From Acidobacteriota bacterium (GTDB taxonomy: Bacteria; Acidobacteriota; Terriglobia; Acidiferrales; UBA7541): DNA of 64,000 nt. The notes under the pieces were generated by a model. It was given only the letters and a program-made list of their open reading frames with translations, was not told the DNA's origin and did not search any database. Positions within the stretch are counted from its first letter, which is position 1. Each line of letters begins with the position of its first letter. The stretch is from contig QHYK01000048.1 in the NCBI GenBank assembly GCA_003224085.1, forward strand, positions 62,001 through 126,000, given 5' to 3'. Shown piece by piece: positions 58,638 to 64,000 of the stretch. The position numbers and the translations under genes were made by a program.

Positions 58638-60995
58638 ATGGTTTGCTCGGGATTGCTATCGGATGCCACGCCTCGCACGGCGAAAGGGAGGCGACATCTT
58701 TCCGCAATAGCTTTGATTGCGGCCTGCCTCGTGACGGCAATTGCACTTCCTTCGAGCGCCTCTGCTCAACTCCGCGAATCCGCCGCGAAACTGATCGCCC
58801 GCACCATGGGTACTCCCGAATTCCGGCCGAGGTCCTTTCGAGGCGGCACTTGGCTGGGGAACGGCGATGCGTATCTGGATATAGAGCCGTCAGCCTCGGG
58901 AATCGGCAGCGACATCGTGAAGTACGAGACCGCTACGGGCGCAAGAGAAGTTTTCGTTGCTACCAGCCGCTTGATTCCCGCGGGCGAGAAAACACCGCTG
59001 GACGTCGAGCACTACAGCATGTCCCTGGACGGACATCGCGTTCTGGTGTTCACAAATTCGAAAACCGTGTGGCGCCAGAACACGCGCGGAGACTACTGGG
59101 TGCTCGACCTGGCAAGCGGCGCGTTGCGTAAGCTTGGAGGCGACGCTCCCGCGTCCAGCTTGATGTTTGCCAAGTTTTCGCCAGACAACGGCAAGGTCGC
59201 TTACGTTCGCGGAAACAACGTGTACGCGGAAGATTTAGCAAGCGGAAAAATCACGCAACTGACCCACGACGGCTCTGACACCATCATCAATGGAACGTCA
59301 GACTGGGTGAATGAAGAAGAATTCGATATACGGGATGGCTTTGCCTGGAGTCCCGACAGCCGCTCGATTGCTTTCTGGCAGTTCAACATCAGCGGCGTCC
59401 ACAAATACACGCTGATTTACGACCTCGGCGCGCCAAGAGGCGAGATCGTCACTAACATTCCTTATCCGAACATAGGACCCTATCCGCAGACGTTGGAATA
59501 TCCGTATCCACTGGCGGGAACACAGAACTCCGCGGTTCGCGTCGGGGTGGTGAGCGCCGCCGGTGGGCCGGTCGTTTGGATGGAGACGACGGGAGATCCG
59601 CACAGCCGTTACATTCCGGAAATAGGCTGGGCGGATTCCAGCCACGTGCTTCTGCAACACATGAACCGGCTGCAGAACAGAAATGAATTTTTGCTGGCTG
59701 ACGCGTCCAGCGGCGCCTCGCGCGCGGTGTTTGTGGATGAAGACAAAGCCTGGGTGGATGTGAATCGGGACATTGCCTGGATTAATCACGGGCGCGAATT
59801 CCTGGTGACCAGCGAGCGCGATGGTTGGCGCCATTTGTATGGCGTGGCACGCGATAGCGGTAAAGCCCGATTGGTCACGCGCGGCGACTTCGACGTCGTC
59901 AGCGTGGATCGCCTCACCCCGGACGAGAAATGGGTCTTCTTCATCGCGTCGCCTGAAAATGCGACGCAGCGCTACCTCTACCGCGCGCGGCTGGACGGAA
60001 CGGCTGTGCCCGAGCGCTTGACGCCGAAAGTGCCGGGCACGCACTCGTACACGATTTCGCCGAATGCCCAATGGGCCTTTCATACCTACTCTTCGTTCGA
60101 TGTGCCTCCCGCTTTTGACGTGGTGCACCTCCCCGATCACGGAGTGGTGCGAAAGACGGTAGATAACGCCACCATTGCAGACCGCGTGAAGCCGCTGTCG
60201 GGCGGGCCGGCGGAATTTGTGAAGGTGGATGCGGGAAATGGCTTGCTGGTGGATGCGTGGCTGCTGAAGCCGCCCGATTTTGACGCTTCGAAGAAATACC
60301 CGCTGATTGTTTATGTGTACTCGGAGCCTGCCGGACAGACGGTTGCAGACCGCTGGGCGTCGATGTTTGATCGCGCATTAACCAGCGCCGGTTATTTGGT
60401 GGCCAGTTTTGACAATCAGGGAACGCCCGCTCCGCGAGGCCGCGAGTGGCGCAAGATCATCTACGGAAATCTGGGGGCCCTCTCGTCACGCGAGCAAGCC
60501 ACGGCGCTGCAATCGCTGGCAAAGACTCATCCTTATATCGATTCGAAACGCGTCGGCGTGTGGGGATGGAGTGGAGGCGGAACGGAGACGCTCAATCTGA
60601 TGTTTCGCTACCCCGAAGTCTACAGCGTCGGCGTGTCGGTAGCGTCGGTGCCCGATCAGCGGCTCTATGACAGTATCTATCAAGAGCGCTATTTAGGTTT
60701 GCCGCAGGATAGCCCGAAAGCTTACGAACAAAGCTCTGCAATCAATTTTGCTTCCGGCTTGCGCGGCGATTTGCTCGTGATACAGGGCACCGGCGATGAC
60801 AACGTGCATTTCCAAGGATTCGAATTGCTGGTCAACAAACTGATTTCGCTTGGCAAACAGTTTGACATGCGCGTGTACCCGGGCCGCACGCACTCCATCT
60901 CGGAAGGGAAAGGCACGAACCAGGATGTGTTCACTAATATTCTGGGATACTTTGAAGAGCACCTTCCGCCCGATCCTTCCTATTTGTCTCATTGA
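58638..60995 (+). CDS. Secreted dipeptidyl-peptidase-IV-like S9 peptidase
   Basis: A 785-residue protein with a signal peptide ending near SASA (residue 43). An eight-blade propeller of the DPP-IV type is followed by the hydrolase domain. The family double-Glu region shows NEEEFDIRDGFAWSPDS. The catalytic serine is in GWSGGG (Ser645), the Asp in GTGDDNVH (about 721) and the His in GRTHSI (752). The usual GWSYGG Tyr is replaced by Gly. Such enzymes remove X-Pro dipeptides. GGAGG lies eight bases upstream of the ATG. An IS remnant follows. Confidence 0.92.
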   Translation: MVCSGLLSDATPRTAKGRRHLSAIALIAACLVTAIALPSSASAQLRESAAKLIARTMGTPEFRPRSFRGGTWLGNGDAYLDIEPSASGIGSDIVKYETATGAREVFVATSRLIPAGEKTPLDVEHYSMSLDGHRVLVFTNSKTVWRQNTRGDYWVLDLASGALRKLGGDAPASSLMFAKFSPDNGKVAYVRGNNVYAEDLASGKITQLTHDGSDTIINGTSDWVNEEEFDIRDGFAWSPDSRSIAFWQFNISGVHKYTLIYDLGAPRGEIVTNIPYPNIGPYPQTLEYPYPLAGTQNSAVRVGVVSAAGGPVVWMETTGDPHSRYIPEIGWADSSHVLLQHMNRLQNRNEFLLADASSGASRAVFVDEDKAWVDVNRDIAWINHGREFLVTSERDGWRHLYGVARDSGKARLVTRGDFDVVSVDRLTPDEKWVFFIASPENATQRYLYRARLDGTAVPERLTPKVPGTHSYTISPNAQWAFHTYSSFDVPPAFDVVHLPDHGVVRKTVDNATIADRVKPLSGGPAEFVKVDAGNGLLVDAWLLKPPDFDASKKYPLIVYVYSEPAGQTVADRWASMFDRALTSAGYLVASFDNQGTPAPRGREWRKIIYGNLGALSSREQATALQSLAKTHPYIDSKRVGVWGWSGGGTETLNLMFRYPEVYSVGVSVASVPDQRLYDSIYQERYLGLPQDSPKAYEQSSAINFASGLRGDLLVIQGTGDDNVHFQGFELLVNKLISLGKQFDMRVYPGRTHSISEGKGTNQDVFTNILGYFEEHLPPDPSYLSH

Positions 60996-61010
60996 GATGT
61001 TGACGACTCC

Positions 61011-61035
61011 GCACGCCTAAAGGCGGGGGATTCCT
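61011..61035. repeat. IS200/IS605-type terminal hairpin beside the TnpB remnant
   Basis: On the minus strand the sequence reads GGAATCCCCCGCCTTTAGGCGTGC, containing the GCCTTTAGGC stem common to right ends of IS200/IS605-type elements. It lies about 75 bases downstream of the TnpB stop, the expected place of the right end. Confidence 0.6.
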
Positions 61036-61097
61036 CGGAGTTACTATGCGACATGGCCACCTACCTCCGACGATGTTTCCTGCTTCACGGGCCCACG

Positions 61098-61115
61098 CCT
61101 AAACTCGCGTTTAGG
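61098..61115. repeat. Perfect hairpin overlapping the TnpB stop codon
   Basis: CCTAAAC and GTTTAGG flank a four-base loop (7-bp stem) at the very end of the tnpB frame. In IS605 elements the guide (omega) RNA is made from tnpB's 3' end through the right end; this stem would be in that region. Confidence 0.6.
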
Positions 61116-62265
61116 TCTTACCGTGCCTCCACAGGCTAATACCGAGCGTCCCTCGGCTAAGATTCTCAAACCCTCGACGGAGGGAAATGTTTACGACGGC
61201 ATTCTCGTCCCGCTGATGTTCGGTATGGCAACTCGAACACGTCCAACGGTCTTGGAGTTTGAGGTCTACCTTCTTTTGGTGACAAATGCAGCACAACTTT
61301 GATGACGGGAAGAACCTAGCTACTTTGACGAGCGTTCTTCCAGGCCACTTGCACTTGTATTCCAACATGCCAACGAACTCACCTGTGCCCGCATCCGAGA
61401 TGGCTCTGGCTAAGCGGCGATTCTTAAGTAGGTTCTTGGTGCCGAGCGTCTCAACCATAATCACTTGGTTTTTGTGAATCAGTTGAGTGCTCAATTTCTG
61501 AAGAAAATCCGTGCGCATGCGTTCTTCGTAACGGACTCCCTGATGCAGGATCAACCAGATTAGCCGACACTGTCGATGGGCGATGGCCCCAATGGCTTGA
61601 TTGTGTCCCAGGCGCGAGACGGAGCGGCGATACACGATCTCGAAGATGCTTCCTTTGGTCCTGGCTGCGGCGCTCGCCGCCTGATTGAGTAAGCGTCGCA
61701 TGTGACGGTTACCCTTCGGAGAGCGGTGGCTGTAGTTTATGCCTGCGCTCTCGTCGTCGCCCGGGCAGGCACCGACCCATGAGGAGAGACACTTCTCGGA
61801 GGGAAAGGTCGCCGCGGTGGGACCGACTTCGGCAATGATCTGTTGCGCCGAGTCCACACCCAGACCGGGCACCTCCGCCAGTCGCTCGACGGCGTCCTGG
61901 TGCTGGCTGAGTAGGCTGGCCATCTCTTTGTCCAATTGGCCAATCTGCTGTCCGAGGAATTGCAACTGCTCCAGCGCCATCTTCAGAAGCCGCCGGTACA
62001 CCGGCTTGAGGTCCGTGCACGCGCCGAGTGCATCACACAATTGTTCTGGCGTGGCGCGCAAGTTCCGATCGGCCAAAGCGGCCAGAGCCGCCGGGTTGGT
62101 TTCCCCGTCAGCGAGCGCCTTCAGCATGCGCCGGGCACTAGCACCTAGCAGATCCGAGACGAAGCTGGACAACTTTTGATAGCTAGAACGAAAATACCCA
62201 ATTGTTCCCTCTTGACGTGGGACTGCGAAGTGGTATTGTGCGCTCATGTAGGATTCACATTCCAT
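61111..62265 (-). CDS. Chimeric IS110 transposase / TnpB reading frame
   Basis: A 384-residue frame. Residues 1-29 are non-homologous. Residues 30-249 match the C-terminal half of IS110-type recombinases: QKLSSFVSDLLGASARRML, a helical middle, EVPGLGVDSAQQIIAEVGPTAATF, SSWVGACPGDDESAGINYSH (with the Ser of the second active site), KGNRHMRRLLNQAA. Residues 250-384 match the TnpB C-terminus: RTDFLQKLS, the RuvC glutamate in IMVETLGT, EYKCKWPGRTLVKV, a zinc finger (CCICHQ, CSSC), and RDENAVVNI with the last RuvC Asp. The IS110 DEDD domain and the first TnpB RuvC aspartate are absent, so neither catalytic centre is complete. It may not be expressed. Confidence 0.8.
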   Translation of the reverse strand: MECESYMSAQYHFAVPRQEGTIGYFRSSYQKLSSFVSDLLGASARRMLKALADGETNPAALAALADRNLRATPEQLCDALGACTDLKPVYRRLLKMALEQLQFLGQQIGQLDKEMASLLSQHQDAVERLAEVPGLGVDSAQQIIAEVGPTAATFPSEKCLSSWVGACPGDDESAGINYSHRSPKGNRHMRRLLNQAASAAARTKGSIFEIVYRRSVSRLGHNQAIGAIAHRQCRLIWLILHQGVRYEERMRTDFLQKLSTQLIHKNQVIMVETLGTKNLLKNRRLARAISDAGTGEFVGMLEYKCKWPGRTLVKVARFFPSSKLCCICHQKKVDLKLQDRWTCSSCHTEHQRDENAVVNISLRRGFENLSRGTLGISLWRHGKT

Positions 62266-62289
62266 TCACGAAGTCGTCAGGAGGAACGC

Positions 62290-62547
62290 ATGGCAAGCGC
62301 GCAGCGGGCACCTCGGGACGTGCTTCTCCAGGCAGACGCTGAGTATCGGCGTCTGGCTGAGCAGCACCGGCAGTATGATCTGGAACTTCAACGCATCTCC
62401 AAATCCCCCTACCTGAACGCAGAAGACCTCCTCGAAGAAATCCGATTGAAAAAGAAGAAGCTGCACTGCAAAGATGAAATGGAGCGGATTGCTGCGCGCA
62501 TTCTGCGCGAGCAGCGAGATCCAGGCAATACGAGCTTTGCGGCGTAG
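62290..62547 (+). CDS. DUF465 (YdcH-like) small helical protein
   Basis: An 85-residue helical-hairpin protein. The pattern AEYRRLAEQHRQYDLELQRISK, YLNAEDLLEEIRLKKKKLHCKDEMERIA is the DUF465 signature, with a conserved LKKKKL. Function unknown in the family. AGGAGGA precedes the ATG, the best ribosome-binding site around. The gene is divergent from the IS remnant, whose frame extends over its leader. Confidence 0.88.
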   Translation: MASAQRAPRDVLLQADAEYRRLAEQHRQYDLELQRISKSPYLNAEDLLEEIRLKKKKLHCKDEMERIAARILREQRDPGNTSFAA

Positions 62548-62624
62548 AAAACTGGCGTAGAATGGCCATGCTTGCCCGCGGCGGCTGAGCCGTGGGCGAT
62601 GAAGTGGAGGTCTACTCCGTTCGA

Positions 62625-63317
62625 ATGGTCAAAGAAGGCTTTTTCTTTGGGCTGCCGCCGCTGGTGTTAGGCGGCGGAGCTTTTTTGCTTCACTGGAATG
62701 TCACCGCGGCAGTTCTAGCGTTGCTGGCCTTATTTGTTTTTTTCTTCTTTCGTGATCCAGAGCGCGTGATCCCTTCCGAACCTGGCGCAGTGGTGTCGCC
62801 CGCAGACGGGCGCGTTGTGGTTGTTACGGAAGAAGAGAATGCGGGGCGCCCGGGGCAGCGCCTGAGCATTTTCCTGGCGGTCTGGAACGTGCACGTAAAC
62901 CGCGCGCCTGTGTCTGGAACCATTACAAAAATGGATTACCGGCCGGGGAAATTTTTTGCGGCAATGCGGGAACGCGCTTCGTTCGAAAATGAGCAACAGG
63001 TGTTTACGCTTTCGAACGAAGCGGGCGAAATGGTCTTCAAACAGATTGCCGGACTCATCGCGAGGCGAGTAGTCTCTTGGAAAAAGCAAGGCGAGCAGGT
63101 CTTGCGAGGAGAACGTATCGGGCTGGTGCGATTCGGATCCCGCGTGGATGTGTGGCTGCCAAAAGGTGCTGAGATTCTGGCGAAAGTGGGAGAGAATGTC
63201 AAAGGCGGGGCCAGCGTGATTGCCAGGTGGCCGGCGCACCGCGCGTTTGAGCAAACGTCCACGAAAAACGCGGCAGACGCGGAAGCGAACTTGATTGCAG
63301 CCGGAAAGCGATCGTAA
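62625..63317 (+). CDS. psd: Phosphatidylserine decarboxylase, short (archaeal-type) form
   Basis: Psd turns phosphatidylserine into phosphatidylethanolamine. The 230-residue form has an N-terminal membrane helix pair (LPPLVLGGGAFLLHWNV, AVLALLALFVFFFF), RDPERVIP, VSPADGRV, WNVHVNRAPVSG and the self-cleavage site RFGS (Ser172), which yields the pyruvoyl group. The start may also be the GTG at 62592. pssA follows after two bases, the usual pair for PE synthesis. Confidence 0.93.
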   Translation: MVKEGFFFGLPPLVLGGGAFLLHWNVTAAVLALLALFVFFFFRDPERVIPSEPGAVVSPADGRVVVVTEEENAGRPGQRLSIFLAVWNVHVNRAPVSGTITKMDYRPGKFFAAMRERASFENEQQVFTLSNEAGEMVFKQIAGLIARRVVSWKKQGEQVLRGERIGLVRFGSRVDVWLPKGAEILAKVGENVKGGASVIARWPAHRAFEQTSTKNAADAEANLIAAGKRS

Positions 63318-63319
63318 CC

Positions 63320-64000
63320 ATGTTCGAAGATCAGCAGGAGATTCCCTTCGAGGAACGGCGCTACCGGAATCAGAAATTGCGCCGCAGGGGAATCTTTCTG
63401 ATTCCCAGCCTCTTCACGGTCGCCAATTTGTTGTGCGGCTATTACGCAGTGGTGGCCTCGTTGCTAGGCGGGCCTGAACATTTTGATTATTTTGACCGAG
63501 CGGCCAAAGCCATCGGCTTTGCGATTTTGTTCGATTCGCTGGATGGCCGTCTCGCCAGGCTACTGAAAGCGAACACGGATTTCGGCGTGCAGTTTGATTC
63601 TCTCGCGGACGTTGTGAGTTTCGGAATCGCGCCGGCGATATTGGCGTACGCCTGGGGACTGCGCGGCTTGCCCGGAGAAGGCAGCGTTGCGTTCCAGCAG
63701 GTGGGAGAATTTGCCTGGGTCTGCTGTTTGGCGTTCCTGATTTGTTGCGCATGGAGACTCGCGCGGTTTAACGTGCAGGGCATGGCGCCCGGCGGGTCGA
63801 AATATTTTATAGGCATGCCCACACCTGCGGCGGCCGGCATGATCGCCGCGCTTGTGCATGGCTTCAAGCAGCCCTTGCAGGACTGGCGCTGGTCCGTTGC
63901 ATGGTTTTTACTGGCGGCTGGACTCGGAGCATTAATGACCAGCACCATCCGCTACTACAGCTTTAAGGACGTTCCCTTGACCCGAAAGCAGCCGTCGCTT
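63320..64000 (+). CDS. pssA: CDP-diacylglycerol-serine O-phosphatidyltransferase (cut by window edge)
   Basis: PssA joins serine to CDP-diacylglycerol to make phosphatidylserine, the substrate of Psd just upstream. The frame starts at ATG 63320 and runs off the right edge at 227 codons. The CDP-alcohol transferase motif DG-AR-G-D-D appears as DSLDGRLARLLKANTDFGVQFDSLAD. The N-terminal 25 residues are charged and followed by the first membrane helix (FLIPSLFTVANLLCGYY). Further helices follow (AWVCCLAFLICCAW and later). The missing end should be short. Confidence 0.94.
   Translation, partial: MFEDQQEIPFEERRYRNQKLRRRGIFLIPSLFTVANLLCGYYAVVASLLGGPEHFDYFDRAAKAIGFAILFDSLDGRLARLLKANTDFGVQFDSLADVVSFGIAPAILAYAWGLRGLPGEGSVAFQQVGEFAWVCCLAFLICCAWRLARFNVQGMAPGGSKYFIGMPTPAAAGMIAALVHGFKQPLQDWRWSVAWFLLAAGLGALMTSTIRYYSFKDVPLTRKQPSL

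Larger units (their letters stand above)
61011..62180 (-). mobile_element. Composite remnant: IS110-family piece joined to an IS605-type TnpB end
   Basis: The stretch contains the C-terminal part of an IS110-family transposase (61519 to about 62178) fused in frame to the last third of an IS605-family TnpB (61111-61518), plus the TnpB-side terminal hairpin. Neither source element is complete: the IS110 N-terminal DEDD domain and the TnpB N-terminus with the first RuvC aspartate are missing, and no TnpA is near. It probably arose by a deletion between two neighbouring elements. Confidence 0.75.

Noticed and set aside
1-64000. CRISPR array, rRNA operon, prophage or integrase
   Set aside because: I saw no regularly spaced direct repeats, no rRNA sequence, no phage structural genes and no integrase. 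The tRNA-Leu has no integrase or clear attachment repeat beside it.

Overview
The window looks like a piece of a GC-rich chromosome from an Acidobacteriota-type soil bacterium. The clues are two large secreted S9 peptidases, a scattered MlaE/MlaF/MlaD lipid transporter, many small PilZ proteins, a CHAD/Ppx polyphosphate cluster, Tat-exported proteins, and short palindromes scattered through and between genes. The taxonomic call is inference: no rRNA is present. Most of the window is ordinary chromosomal housekeeping, with small patches of gene decay and one composite transposon remnant.

Layout. 1-2336 (minus): an exported TldD/TldE-like metalloprotease pair, the second gene cut by the window edge. 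2682-5521 (minus): aroC, def and fmt. 5673-7391: a peptidase S51-like gene, a frameshifted DinB gene and a PilZ gene. 7674-12812: mlaE, a convergent S9 peptidase, mlaF and a split mlaD. 12913-18264: two tandem thymidylate-kinase-like proteins, a Ppx/GppA-HD phosphatase, SixA, and a convergent CHAD protein carrying a Ppx-like C-terminal domain. A tRNA-Leu(CAA) follows at 18574-18660. 18.7-21.4 kb is decayed DNA with an NTF2-like pseudogene, a small unknown gene, a PilZ gene, a long inverted repeat and a ccmC fragment. 21437-27989: a GH2 exo-glucosaminidase-like enzyme, a winged-helix regulator, a Tat-exported ferritin-like protein, a glycine-zipper envelope protein and an XRE regulator. 28129-35906 (minus): a co-directional run of hldE C-domain, mfd, a SurA-like isomerase, a YhaM-like nuclease, dus and PilZ. 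35966-40816 (plus): a membrane-anchored hydrolase, a flavoprotein reductase and an MsbA-type ABC exporter. 40854-48796: an ECF sigma factor overlapping a VOC protein, PilZ, a secreted beta-propeller-like protein, a Sel1 protein, a frameshifted cupin and small enzymes. 48896-58476: rsmI, fmdB, galU, tsaD, a GH5-like enzyme, the 5-oxoprolinase set pxpB-pxpC-pxpA, carD, tsaB and rimI. 58638-64000: a DPP-IV-like peptidase, an IS110/TnpB composite remnant, a DUF465 gene, psd and the start of pssA.

How the genes work together. Def and Fmt cover N-terminal formylation. TsaD and TsaB make t6A on tRNA, with RimI acetylating N-termini. Psd and PssA make phosphatidylethanolamine. The Mla genes would move phospholipid between membranes, but mlaD is broken as sequenced. 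The 12.9-18.3 kb block looks like a polyphosphate module whose two kinase-like proteins have no known role there. Several genes (dinB, cupin, mlaD, the NTF2-like fragment) carry frameshifts; these could be real decay or assembly error, and the sequence alone cannot decide.

The most unusual items are the IS110-TnpB fusion reading frame with a TnpB-type 3' hairpin region at 61.0-62.3 kb, the twin kinase/Ppx/SixA/CHAD block with a P-loop Lys-to-Arg change in the second kinase, and palindromic repeats lying inside the coding frames of the pxp genes.
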